Part shown: piece by piece, positions 25,858 to 34,132 of the stretch | How the letters are laid out: each line of letters opens with the position of its first letter | How positions within the stretch are numbered: the stretch's first letter is position 1 | Assembly (NCBI GenBank): GCA_030005635.1 | Contig: JARUHP010000021.1 | Span: forward strand, 1-64,000 | Origin: Deltaproteobacteria bacterium IMCC39146 | GTDB taxonomy: Bacteria > Desulfobacterota > Desulfuromonadia > Desulfuromonadales > BM103 | DNA: 64,000 nucleotides | Direction of reading: 5' to 3' | Position numbers and translations under genes: made by a program | Notes under the pieces: model-generated | The model's input: the letters and a program-made list of their open reading frames with translations, nothing else | What the model was told of the DNA's origin: nothing | Databases searched by the model: none

Positions 25858-26994
25858 TCAATGGAGCTCGGCAAACTGCTGCTGAACCTTAGTGACTTCC
25901 GGAGAGACTGCGATCAACGCGTCGACACAGCCCTTATCCAACTTATTGATAGACAGGAGTTGTAGCATTGCAAAGGCGTGTTGATTGGACCAGGGCTGTT
26001 TATAAGGTCGTTGGGTCGTCAGTGCGTCAAAGATGTCACTGACAGAGGTGATTCTTGCCGCCAGTGAAATTTCTTCACCACGCAAGCCATGGGGATAACC
26101 ACTGCCATCCATCGCTTCGTGATGCAACTCGGTTATCTCTCTTAGATAATCGATATATGACAATTGCTCAAAACCAAAATTGCTGATCAGTTCGTCGACA
26201 ATCTGCCGCCCAACCATGGTGTGCCTGTTCATAATTTTTCGTTCCGCCGAATCCAGACGGGCCTTTTTTTGCAGGATACTATCGGGAATGCTTATTTTGC
26301 CAACATCATGTAGAGGTGAAAAAAGCGCAATCTGCTCAATTTGCTCATCATCCAGGTTTGCGGTTCCCTGGTTAACCAAAGAACGTGCTATGAGCCGGGA
26401 GTAACGAGACATACGCTCTAGATGGGCCCCCGTTTCAAGGTCATGTTTTTGAACCATACTGACTGACGTCCTCATGGCAGCCACCAGGGCTCGGGCTGAG
26501 GCCAGGTCATTGAGGATCATTTCAGAAATCAGGTGAATAAAGATTTCAACCTGTTCCAGGATACGCTCCCGGAAATAGCAATTGTGCAAGGAATTCAGGA
26601 AAACAAAACCAGCCAACTCCTTGTTGTGGTACATCGGATGAGTATAGCTGGAAGCAAAACCATGCCCCACGATAGCCTGTGAATGCGCTGTATCATGATC
26701 TTCATAGACTCTCAGGTCACTGACAATGCGAGGTGTCGCGTCCAAAGCGATCTTGTGAAGGGCACAGCCTTCCTTCAAAACGACTTCGTAATTTCGCAGG
26801 GGACTTCCTGTGTAAGGTGAAGCCAGAAAAGTGGCTAACGATTGTGTCTTGGTGTCATAGAGAGCAATACTGATTCGGTCGACGCCAGGGCAGCGTTTTT
26901 TCAGGACCTCGTGAACAACAGCCAACCTCTCCTGGTAAGTAGAAGCTGTTTTCAGTTCGGTCAACGGGTCTTCTCGAAAAACAACATTGTACAT
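25858..26994 (-). CDS. GAF-like plus HD-GYP cyclic-di-GMP phosphodiesterase
   Basis: 378 residues. About 1-165 forms a GAF-like sensor, then a helical linker, then HD-GYP (about 190-378). HDVGKISIPDSIL, the RHTMVGRQIVDEL histidine, ELHHEAMDGSGYPHGL and VSDIFDALTTQRPYK keep the metal ligands and the GYP triad, so the enzyme should degrade c-di-GMP (or cAMP-GMP, as some do). No membrane segment is present. It is the only turnover enzyme for cyclic dinucleotides in the window and so a natural counterpart of the four GEMM aptamers. The start follows GGGGGCG. Confidence 0.88.
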   Translation of the reverse strand: MYNVVFREDPLTELKTASTYQERLAVVHEVLKKRCPGVDRISIALYDTKTQSLATFLASPYTGSPLRNYEVVLKEGCALHKIALDATPRIVSDLRVYEDHDTAHSQAIVGHGFASSYTHPMYHNKELAGFVFLNSLHNCYFRERILEQVEIFIHLISEMILNDLASARALVAAMRTSVSMVQKHDLETGAHLERMSRYSRLIARSLVNQGTANLDDEQIEQIALFSPLHDVGKISIPDSILQKKARLDSAERKIMNRHTMVGRQIVDELISNFGFEQLSYIDYLREITELHHEAMDGSGYPHGLRGEEISLAARITSVSDIFDALTTQRPYKQPWSNQHAFAMLQLLSINKLDKGCVDALIAVSPEVTKVQQQFAELH

Positions 26995-27127
26995 AAACGC
27001 CCCCTGCCTTTGATTAGCAATTACTTATACTCTACCTTTCATAAAGCTGATTGCAATGGAGAATCCTCCTCAATTCTGATTCGATCTTTAATCTGAACAA
27101 AAACAATTCTCTAACCCAGAAAAAAGG

Positions 27128-27240
27128 TTTAACACAGGCGCGAAGGTGTAAAGAAAGCCCGCAAAGAAAACCCTTCAAAAATCTAGAATAGTTATCTTTT
27201 GCGTCTTTCTTGGCTTTTCTTCGCTTCTTTGCGTTGGTCT
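27128..27240. repeat. Long inverted repeat, CGCAAAGACGC family
   Basis: The left arm (AACACAGGCGCGAAGG...CCGCAAAG) is mirrored by CTTTGCG-type runs on the right (TTTTGCGTCTTTC, CTTCTTTGCGTTGG). It is less perfect than the 10958 copy. It occupies most of the gap 26995-27357. Confidence 0.65.
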
Positions 27241-27302
27241 TTTGATTTCAGCTCTTATCGTTTTAATGTATAGCCTTTTTCCCTTTGTTATAGACCCGAA
27301 TA

Positions 27303-27334
27303 AAAAAGGCTGCCTCCAAATGGAAGCAGCCTTT
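27303..27334 (-). terminator. Terminator of ald
   Basis: On the minus strand AAAGGCTGCTTCC and GGAGGCAGCCTTT pair, then TTTTTATT. It lies 24 bases after the ald stop codon. Confidence 0.88.
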
Positions 27335-27357
27335 ATGTCATTTTCTCTTTAGATTGA

Positions 27358-28473
27358 TTAGTTGAGAAGTTCTTCAATGTCCGTATATTGCATGCTGAAA
27401 GCTTCCGCAACGCCGGCATAGGTCACCTTTCCTGCAACAACATTCAGGCCGGCCCTGATGCCCGAATTATTTTGAGCCACCTCTTGCCAACCTTGATCCG
27501 CAATCTTTACGGCGTAAGGAAGAGTCGCGTTGGTCAGAGCCACGGTCGATGTCAAAGGGACCGCTCCGGGCATATTTGCGACACAGTAATGTACGATACC
27601 ATCTACTTCAAAGGTCGGCTCACTGTGAGTGGTCGGCTTGGAGGTTTCGAAGCATCCGCCCTGGTCTATCGCCACATCCACCAGCACCGCTCCGGGCTTC
27701 ATGGTTTTAAGCATTTCCCGGGTCACCAACTTCGGAGCTTTGGCACCATGCAAGAGGACTGCACCAATAACCACATCGGCTTCCTGAACAAGCTCTCGCA
27801 CCGTCGCCGGAGAAGACATAATCGGGAAACAGTTTTTCGGCATCACTTCAGAGAGATGGCGCAGACGATCAAGGCTGGTATCAAGGAGGTAAACCTTGGC
27901 ACCCAGGCCACAAACCATCTGGGCGGCATGCGTACCAACCGTACCGCCGCCGAGGACGAGCACCGTTGCCGGTTGGACACCAGGGACACCACCCAATAGG
28001 ATGCCACGACCGCCCTGTGTACGTTCAGCGTACTTTGCAGCTTCCTGGGCAGCCATACGTCCCGCGACCTCACTCATAGGAGTCAAGAGGGGTAAACTGC
28101 CGTCAGAACCGACAATGGTCTCATAGGCAATACAGACCGAGCCACTGTCGATCATCGCCCGAGTTAACTCCTCGGATGCTGCAAAATGGAAATAAGTAAA
28201 GACGATCTGACCTTTACGAATCAGTGCGTATTCACAAGGCTGGGGTTCTTTTACATGCATCACCATCTCTGCGCGAAGATAAACCTCCTCAGCAGTCGCC
28301 GCGATCGTCGCTCCGGTAGCAACGTAATCTGCATCGCTGAAACCACTGGAGACCCCGGCTTGAGTCTCTACCAGAACCTCATGACCGTGCTCGAGCAAAA
28401 TCTCAACACCTGCAGGGGTCATGCACACCCTGTTTTCTGCCACCTTGATCTCTTTAAGAACACCGATAATCAT
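27358..28473 (-). CDS. ald: Alanine dehydrogenase
   Basis: 371 residues, the standard length. MIIGVLKEIKVAENRVCMTP at the start, the substrate site around VMHVKEPQPCEY and FTYFHFAASEE, and the NAD fold VLVLGGGTVGTHAAQMVCGLG near 170 identify it. It interconverts L-alanine and pyruvate with ammonia and NAD. ATG 28473 follows AAGGAG. An Lrp-family regulator is transcribed divergently 145 bp away and probably controls it, as is common for ald. Confidence 0.95.
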   Translation of the reverse strand: MIIGVLKEIKVAENRVCMTPAGVEILLEHGHEVLVETQAGVSSGFSDADYVATGATIAATAEEVYLRAEMVMHVKEPQPCEYALIRKGQIVFTYFHFAASEELTRAMIDSGSVCIAYETIVGSDGSLPLLTPMSEVAGRMAAQEAAKYAERTQGGRGILLGGVPGVQPATVLVLGGGTVGTHAAQMVCGLGAKVYLLDTSLDRLRHLSEVMPKNCFPIMSSPATVRELVQEADVVIGAVLLHGAKAPKLVTREMLKTMKPGAVLVDVAIDQGGCFETSKPTTHSEPTFEVDGIVHYCVANMPGAVPLTSTVALTNATLPYAVKIADQGWQEVAQNNSGIRAGLNVVAGKVTYAGVAEAFSMQYTDIEELLN

Positions 28474-28618
28474 TAGGATACTCCTTCATCACGCTTTGTT
28501 GAGTTGTCTGGATATATTGAAGTTTATCAGCAACGCCAGTAAATTTTCTTGCAAACTTTCAACAATATGCCTATTTATTGAAAGATAATTTTAAATTTTT
28601 GCAATAATGGAGCACATC

Positions 28619-29095
28619 ATGCCAAACATGAATTTAGACGCCATAGATTGTTCTATTCTTAATAAGCTACAGAATAATGGCCGACTGTCAAATGTACAAC
28701 TTGCCGAAGAGGTGGGTTTGTCTGAGTCAGCATGTCTGCGTCGCGTCAAGATTCTCGAAGAGAGCGGGATCATCGACCGCTACGTTATGCTGATCAACCA
28801 GAGCGCTATCGGCAAGCCGGACAACGTCTTTGTCATGGTCAGCCTTGACGGTCAACAGAGCGAAAAGCTGGCAGCCTTCGAGGCGGAGATCTCCAAGGTC
28901 GCAGAGGTTATGGAATGCTATTTGATGTCGGGGGCTTTTGACTACTTACTGCGTGTTATTACCAGGGACAATGCCGATTACGTACGTGTCCACAACAAAC
29001 TGACCAGCCTGTCAGGAGTCTTGCGGGTGCAATCGTCATTTGCCTTACGAACGGTATTGGGAAAAACAGAGATGCCTTTGGAGGTGAGGAGATAA
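28619..29095 (+). CDS. Lrp/AsnC family transcriptional regulator
   Basis: 158 residues from ATG 28619, chosen because GGAG lies 6 bases upstream; an ATG at 28607 overlaps that site. The N-terminal helix-turn-helix (LSNVQLAEEVGLSESACLRRVKILEESG, about 23-50) is followed by the RAM ligand-binding domain (VMVSLDGQQSEK to FALRTVLGK). Lrp proteins sense amino acids. The divergent ald gene suggests alanine as the signal, which is inference. It ends in a 547-base gap. Confidence 0.9.
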   Translation: MPNMNLDAIDCSILNKLQNNGRLSNVQLAEEVGLSESACLRRVKILEESGIIDRYVMLINQSAIGKPDNVFVMVSLDGQQSEKLAAFEAEISKVAEVMECYLMSGAFDYLLRVITRDNADYVRVHNKLTSLSGVLRVQSSFALRTVLGKTEMPLEVRR

Positions 29096-29142
29096 TTGAT
29101 GTATTTGTTCAGTTCATCATCACGCCACTGTTTCCTATAGCA

Positions 29143-29367
29143 TCATGACACGCGGAAAATTATGGAAGCAGGAGAGAAGGCCATTTCATCATTGATTGTT
29201 TTGCCGGCAAGGAAGCCTGCAGCAAGTATCCCCAGAGTAAGCAACAGCATAAAGACTGCGAGCAGAGTCAAGGCAATGGTATGAGGATAAAGGGACTTAC
29301 GGTAGCAGAGGAAGCCCAGGTAAAAGCTGAGCAGGCATAGGGGGGCGGAGAATATTACTAATAACAC
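29143..29367 (-). CDS. Possible small two-helix membrane protein
   Basis: 74 residues from a GTG start with two strong hydrophobic segments (LLVIFSAPLCLLSFYLGFLCY and ALTLLAVFMLLLTLGILAAG). No recognised family, and the ribosome site is poor. It is the only reasonable frame in the gap 29096-29642, but it could be a chance frame. Confidence 0.35.
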   Translation of the reverse strand: MLLVIFSAPLCLLSFYLGFLCYRKSLYPHTIALTLLAVFMLLLTLGILAAGFLAGKTINDEMAFSPASIIFRVS

Positions 29368-29528
29368 GGTTCAGTTTCCGTTCATCATTATTGAAGGCTA
29401 GATCTTTCAGGAAGAGAATCATCTCACAGGTTAAGTCCGTGAGTTTTTCTTTAATTTCTCTCCAATTTAGCCCAATCAACAAGCTACGTCAAAATAAATT
29501 AATGTATCTGTCTCTCCAATTATACTGA

Positions 29529-29564
29529 AAAGGGCCACCTCCTCATAACAGAAGATGGCCCTTT
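29529..29564 (-). terminator. Terminator after the DsbA-like gene
   Basis: AAAGGGCCA and TGGCCCTTT pair across an 18-base loop. On the minus strand the stem ends in TTTTC. It closes the minus-strand redox transcript. Confidence 0.7.
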
Positions 29565-29642
29565 AACATTTTATCCCACTCAGGGACTCCGAATGGCCGT
29601 CGGTGCGAGTCAACTTAGCAACAAAGTCCCCGCGTCTTTAGC

Positions 29643-30305
29643 TCAACGTTTGGCCGGATATTGTGCAGCAAGTTCCGATTGAATCAATCGTTGTAATTGT
29701 TTGTAGCCAAACTGCTGCAAAGGCTTGCCATTGACAAAGTAGCCGGGCGTTTTTTGAACATTTAACGTTTTTACATCAGCCATGTCCTGTTCTATGATTT
29801 TTGCAATCGCAGGGTCATGCATATCTTTTTTGATTTGCTCGATATCCACACCCGCCCTGGGGATGACATCCCATAACTTTTCCGGCTTCCAGTGGCCGTG
29901 GTTGGCCCAGATGCCTTGCGATTTAAACATGACATCCAGAGTTTCCCAGTACTTCCCCTGCATTCTGGCGGCTTCAAGAATCTTGACAAAATTGTCGGCG
30001 CCATCATGGAAAGGGGCGTAGCGAAGAACCAGTTTGATTTTGCCGGGATAGGCGGCCATGATCTGTTTGATAAATGGTGCAAAGGCGGCACAGGTCTCAC
30101 AGGCAGGGTCCATAAACTCGACGATATAGACTTTCGCATCATCGCTGCCGAGCGTCGGCGAATGGTCCCGAACGAACAGCTCAGCGTTTTTCTCGGCCAT
30201 AAAGCCGTACTTTTCAACTTGTTGTCCTTTATAATAAGTGCTACCGAAAAAAAACAACAGGCCCAATACTACACACGAAAGACCGACTAGAACGTACTTC
30301 ATCAT
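29643..30305 (-). CDS. DsbA-type thioredoxin-fold oxidase (BdbD-like)
   Basis: 220 residues from ATG 30305. The N-terminal helix anchors it to the inner membrane. The DsbA fold carries the active site CETC (about 74-77) in EFMDPACETCAAFAPF and the cis-proline loop VQKTPGYFVNG. It forms disulfides in exported proteins. The start overlaps the stop of the DsbB-like gene (ATGA), so the two are translationally coupled and act as a pair: the DsbB-like partner reoxidises it. An earlier in-frame start lies inside the partner gene and is unlikely. Confidence 0.88.
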   Translation of the reverse strand: MMKYVLVGLSCVVLGLLFFFGSTYYKGQQVEKYGFMAEKNAELFVRDHSPTLGSDDAKVYIVEFMDPACETCAAFAPFIKQIMAAYPGKIKLVLRYAPFHDGADNFVKILEAARMQGKYWETLDVMFKSQGIWANHGHWKPEKLWDVIPRAGVDIEQIKKDMHDPAIAKIIEQDMADVKTLNVQKTPGYFVNGKPLQQFGYKQLQRLIQSELAAQYPAKR

Positions 30306-30739
30306 GAGGTTCTCCTCTTGAGAATAAGTAAAAGAGCGACTATTGCTGAAAATGCAAAGAATGAAAGCATCGGTATTGACACAAAACCAAACAGCTCTAT
30401 GTATTTTTCCGTGCATGAAACACCCTGCGAACAGGGCTGGATGCTCTCCGGGATGATCCCGGCATAGAGTAATGTGTGATAAAAGGCCGTCAACCCACCC
30501 GCTATTGAAAGAGGTAGTGCATATTTGATGACGCTTTTATCAAAAGCTGGAAAAAGACCTGCCGCTAAAATAAAGATCATCGGAAACAAACATATCCTCT
30601 GATACCAGCACAGGACACAGGGTTCATACTCCAAAACAGAGCTAAAAAAGAGACTTATAGTGGTCGACACACTGACTAAAAGCCAGCCCAGAAATAGCAG
30701 CGTCCAGTTCGTCTTGTCCGCTTGATCAATTTGAGGCAT
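30302..30739 (-). CDS. DsbB/BdbC disulfide bond formation protein
   Basis: 145 residues with four membrane helices. The first cysteine pair is in EPCVLCWYQRI (about 41-44), and the second is in QPCSQGVSC (about 101-107), both intact. It passes electrons from the DsbA-like protein to quinone. It overlaps the DsbA-like gene by four bases and lies 73 bp before the CcdA gene. Confidence 0.9.
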   Translation of the reverse strand: MPQIDQADKTNWTLLFLGWLLVSVSTTISLFFSSVLEYEPCVLCWYQRICLFPMIFILAAGLFPAFDKSVIKYALPLSIAGGLTAFYHTLLYAGIIPESIQPCSQGVSCTEKYIELFGFVSIPMLSFFAFSAIVALLLILKRRTS

Positions 30740-30812
30740 ATTTAAAGTCCTCCAAATACAGGGAGAGAGTTAAGATAAAGATCGAGGAAATAGCCTACGC
30801 ACTATAAGGACA

Positions 30813-31562
30813 TTATCCTCGAACGGGAACCCACTGGTATAAAAACATAGTGACCGGCCCGAGCAGACTGAACATGAGCATGACACCAACCACCATCAGC
30901 ATAACACCGGTACCGATTTCGATGAGGCGAATGTGCTTACGGAACCTCTTGAAAGCTGACAGAAATTGGTGAAACAGAAGGCCAGAAATCAAGAAAGGAA
31001 GACCCAGACCAAGAGAATAGACCGCTAGCAAGCCGACCCCTTCACTGACCTGACCGGAAGATGCGGCCACCACCAGAATTGACGCGAGAATTGGGCCGAT
31101 ACAGGGCGTCCAGCCAGCGGCAAAAGCAACACCAACCAAGCAAGTCCCGGCAAAACCACTCGGTCTCTTATGCAGATGAACCCTTTTTTCGCCGAGGAGG
31201 GCACTAAAGTGGAACAGCCCTGTCATATGAACTCCAAACAGGAAGATCAATATCCCGCCGATCTTTTCAACCCAGCCCAGGCCCTCGCGCAGATAGGTTT
31301 GGATGCTATTGGAAGCGATACCGGCAATAGCGCCAAGCAGAATAAATACGGCGGAAAAACCGAGGATGAAACACAAGGTGTGTAGCAGAACCGTCAGGCG
31401 AACCTTGGCATCCGGATGTTCATCATCAAGTTGGCTGAAAGACAGCCCGGTAATGTAGGTCAGGTACGAGGGGATCAAAGGCAACACGCAGGGCGAGGCA
31501 AACGATAAAATCCCAGCGGTAAACGCAATCCAATATGTGATATCAGCTGTTTGCTGTAGCAA
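30813..31562 (-). CDS. ccdA: Cytochrome c biogenesis protein CcdA
   Basis: 249 residues with six membrane helices. The conserved cysteines are in SFASPCVLPLIPSYL and AAGWTPCIGPIL. It moves reducing equivalents from cytoplasmic thioredoxin to periplasmic proteins, here probably to the TlpA-like protein encoded five bases upstream. The start is TTG 31562, eight bases after AAGGAT. Together with ResB and CcsB this is system II cytochrome maturation. Confidence 0.92.
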   Translation of the reverse strand: MLQQTADITYWIAFTAGILSFASPCVLPLIPSYLTYITGLSFSQLDDEHPDAKVRLTVLLHTLCFILGFSAVFILLGAIAGIASNSIQTYLREGLGWVEKIGGILIFLFGVHMTGLFHFSALLGEKRVHLHKRPSGFAGTCLVGVAFAAGWTPCIGPILASILVVAASSGQVSEGVGLLAVYSLGLGLPFLISGLLFHQFLSAFKRFRKHIRLIEIGTGVMLMVVGVMLMFSLLGPVTMFLYQWVPVRG

Positions 31563-31567
31563 TGTGG

Positions 31568-32101
31568 TTATCCTTTGATAAGACCTTTGAAGTAGGTGAT
31601 AGTTTTAAGACTGGACCAGTCAAGTGGACCAATGATTTTCTCTGCAACGGTCCCATCTTTGTTAATGATAAAAGATTCCGGAAACTTGAACACTCCATAA
31701 CGTTTCTGCACGACACCCTTGTTATCGTAAAGGATGGGAAAGGTGTAGGGGGTCTTTTCCAGGAAAGCAGGAACAATACCAGGACCATTTTCTTCTGTAT
31801 TGATCGCCAACATGACAAAGTCATCACCGGCAATAGCCTCGTTGAGTCTCTCCATTGAAGGCATCTCTTCTATGCATGGCGGACACCAGGTCGCCCAGAA
31901 ATTTACCAGGACAACCTTGCCTCGCAAGTCCGATAAAGAGACCTTGTTACCCCTTGTATCTTCGAGTTGGAAGTCGGGGGCAAGATCACCAGCAACGACC
32001 GATTTGACCCATTCACTGGGTGGTCTTGAACTGCTTGAAGAAACAAGATAGACAGAAGCACCAACCAACGCGATAACAACAACTAGTATCAAATTACGCA
32101 T
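31568..32101 (-). CDS. TlpA/ResA-like membrane-anchored thioredoxin
   Basis: 177 residues from ATG 32101, after AAGGG; an upstream in-frame start lies in the leader. An N-terminal anchor helix is followed by the AhpC/TlpA thioredoxin fold with NFWATWCPPCIEEMPSM (CPPC near 76-79) and EKTPYTFPILYDNKG. It probably reduces the haem-binding CXXCH cysteines of apocytochromes, using electrons from CcdA. Confidence 0.9.
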   Translation of the reverse strand: MRNLILVVVIALVGASVYLVSSSSSRPPSEWVKSVVAGDLAPDFQLEDTRGNKVSLSDLRGKVVLVNFWATWCPPCIEEMPSMERLNEAIAGDDFVMLAINTEENGPGIVPAFLEKTPYTFPILYDNKGVVQKRYGVFKFPESFIINKDGTVAEKIIGPLDWSSLKTITYFKGLIKG

Positions 32102-32236
32102 AAGGAACCCTTCTATTTCTAACAGCAACAATATGGGTATCTACATTCAAAAGCACAGCCTGTACTCCGAGTGCCAACAACTCTGGTATCGCTTCTACCA
32201 GCTCACAGATAATATATAAGTGAAATCGATTATGCT

Positions 32237-32400
32237 AGGACGCTGTCCGACAATCCATGATCGGCTGCAAACCCAGCTGTTTCGCTCATATTTCAGCTCC
32301 TTTTCGGCCCATAGCTACTGCTATGGGATCTCAAACGAGCCAAAATCTGTTCTTAAACTTCTGGATTTTCGCTTCGACCCTTATTCTCGAACAGCCTCCT
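32237..32400. repeat. Palindromic repeat P, copy 1 (diverged)
   Basis: Begins near CTGTCCGACAATCCATGA and contains CATAGCTACTGCTATG hairpin and GAGCCAAAATCTGTTCT, in the same order as the copy at 55586. The ends are less well preserved (CGAACAGCCTCCT). It fills most of the 358-base gap between the thioredoxin and TPR genes. Confidence 0.7.
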
Positions 32401-32459
32401 CGGTACAAGCACACAAAATATAGTGTTTATAAACACAGTTTACAAACTTATTCAGCCTG

Positions 32460-33017
32460 TTACTGGGGTCCGTGACCATTCTCAAGGTGATCGAGCATCG
32501 TCCTGACGTTATCAGCGCCTTGCCCCGTTGGTGAAATCTGCAGGTATTGATTCCAGGCTTTTTTGGCCTTTTCAATCTCCTGAAGATCATCACGATAAAC
32601 GAGGCCCAGATTAAACAGCGATTGTGGATGGTTGGGATTCAACTCGTTAGCCTTGGTGAAATTGGCAATCGCCTTATCGAACCAACCGATACGGCGATAC
32701 ATAACCCCCTGGTCAGTCAAAACATTGGGATCATTTCCATCCAGTTGCAGTGCCTTGTCATAGGCTTCGATTGCCTCCAGGGGCTGGTTTGAATCGAAAT
32801 AATTATGTCCCAGCTGAACCCAGGCTTCACGATTATTCGCACCGCTGCTGACAATATCTTCCAGTGCCTTAATCTTCTGCTGATAGTTTACAGCAGGCGC
32901 CGATGCAGGTGATTGATTCACTGTTGCTGTGTCTTTGTTTGTATTGGATAAAACCATGCCAATCAGAGCACCAACAACCAGAGTGATGACCATGAGTAAA
33001 ACGATTTCTTTTTTCAT
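32460..33017 (-). CDS. Membrane-anchored TPR protein, CcmI/NrfG-like
   Basis: 185 residues from ATG 33017, after GGAAGGA. An N-terminal anchor helix is followed by a low-complexity linker and three TPR units (WVQLGHNYFDSNQPLEAIEAY, VLTDQGVMYRRIGWFDKAI, and SLFNLGLVYRDDL). TPR proteins of this kind hold apocytochrome or assemble cytochrome maturation complexes. The location between the CcdA/TlpA genes and CcsB/ResB supports that, but it is inference. Confidence 0.8.
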   Translation of the reverse strand: MKKEIVLLMVITLVVGALIGMVLSNTNKDTATVNQSPASAPAVNYQQKIKALEDIVSSGANNREAWVQLGHNYFDSNQPLEAIEAYDKALQLDGNDPNVLTDQGVMYRRIGWFDKAIANFTKANELNPNHPQSLFNLGLVYRDDLQEIEKAKKAWNQYLQISPTGQGADNVRTMLDHLENGHGPQ

Positions 33018-33053
33018 AAGTCCTTCCATGACATTTCTATAACCAAAAAGAGG

Positions 33054-33178
33054 GTTTAACGCAGAGCCGCAAAGAACGCAGAGGGTAAAATTCTAAATTT
33101 TGCAATGGTTCAGTCAGAGTCATGACTCTCTGCGCCTTCGTGTCTTCGCCTAGAGCGCCTACTTTTGGTGCGTTAACA
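33054..33178. repeat. Long inverted repeat, CGCAAAGACGC family
   Basis: TTAACGCAGAGCCGCAAAG on the left and CTCTGCGCCTTCGTGTC plus GCGTTAAC on the right form an imperfect long stem in the 253-base gap between ccsB and the TPR gene. Confidence 0.7.
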
Positions 33179-33270
33179 AATGGCTTAAATTGGTCCTACT
33201 CTTGTTTGGGTTACAAGTCCGTTCTTATATTTTAAGCGGGACAATCAGTCTGCCCAGAGAAATAGGCTCC

Positions 33271-34122
33271 CTACCCGCCGTAAGAGTGTAAACCAGAGAG
33301 CACCAGGTTAACACCAAGGTAGCAAAAGATGGTTGCGGCAAAGCCGAAGATCGACAGCCAGGCAACTCTACGACCCACCCAGCCGCGCGTAAAGCGGGCG
33401 TGCAGGAAAGCGGCGTAGATAAACCAGACGATCAGGCTCCAGGTTTCTTTCGGGTCCCAGCTCCAATAGGTGCCCCAGGCATAGTTGGCCCAGGCAGCGC
33501 CGGTGATGATGCCAAGAGTCAGCATCGGGAAACCGATCATGATCGCTTTGTAGTTCAGATCATCCAGAACCTTGCTGCTGGGGAACATACCCAGAATGCC
33601 ACCGATCGGGGAATCTTTCGCGGACCTTTCCTCTTTGCCGACCTTGATCAAGTACATGATCGAAACGCCGCAGGCCAGTGCAAAGGCCGCATAGCCGATA
33701 AAGCAGGTGATGACATGGTAGGTCAGCCAGTTGCTCTGCAGGGCAGGAACCAGAGGAGCGATAGTCGCATCAAGACTCCACTGCGCCCAGATCATACCGC
33801 CAAAGGCAAAGGGGATAACAAAGGCGCCGATGGCGCGTTGCTTGTACTTGAGATCAAAGATCAGGTAGATCAGCAGAATCGACCAGGAGAAGAAGACCAC
33901 CGACTCATAGAGATTAGAGAGCGGTGCCTGCTCATAGCCCATCGCATAGGCTTCGACCCAACGCATGCCGATCGCGCCGGTATTGGCGATAAAGCCGACC
34001 CAGCAGATCAGGGTGGCGACAAAGCCGACCGACTTGTTTGCGGAGGTCAGATAAACGATAAAGACCACCATGGCGGCAAAGTAGGCAACCGTAGTGACGT
34101 TAAACAAAAGTGAGCTATTCAT
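33271..34122 (-). CDS. ccsB: Cytochrome c biogenesis protein CcsB/ResC
   Basis: 283 residues with eight membrane helices and the tryptophan-rich WWD-type motif in GAAWANYAWGTYWSWDPKET, the haem-handling signature. LYESVVFFSW and the histidines in LHARFTRGW and WLTYHVITCFIGY are family-typical. It forms the system II synthetase with ResB, delivering haem to apocytochromes outside the membrane. The start follows ATGGAGGAACT, ten bases after the ResB stop. Confidence 0.95.
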   Translation of the reverse strand: MNSSLLFNVTTVAYFAAMVVFIVYLTSANKSVGFVATLICWVGFIANTGAIGMRWVEAYAMGYEQAPLSNLYESVVFFSWSILLIYLIFDLKYKQRAIGAFVIPFAFGGMIWAQWSLDATIAPLVPALQSNWLTYHVITCFIGYAAFALACGVSIMYLIKVGKEERSAKDSPIGGILGMFPSSKVLDDLNYKAIMIGFPMLTLGIITGAAWANYAWGTYWSWDPKETWSLIVWFIYAAFLHARFTRGWVGRRVAWLSIFGFAATIFCYLGVNLVLSGLHSYGG

Positions 34123-34132
34123 AGTTCCTCCA

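Noticed and set aside
33400-34113. A 237-codon plus-strand frame opposite ccsB.
   Set aside because: Composition is polar and repetitive with no domain; ccsB on the minus strand has the haem-handling motif and eight helices.
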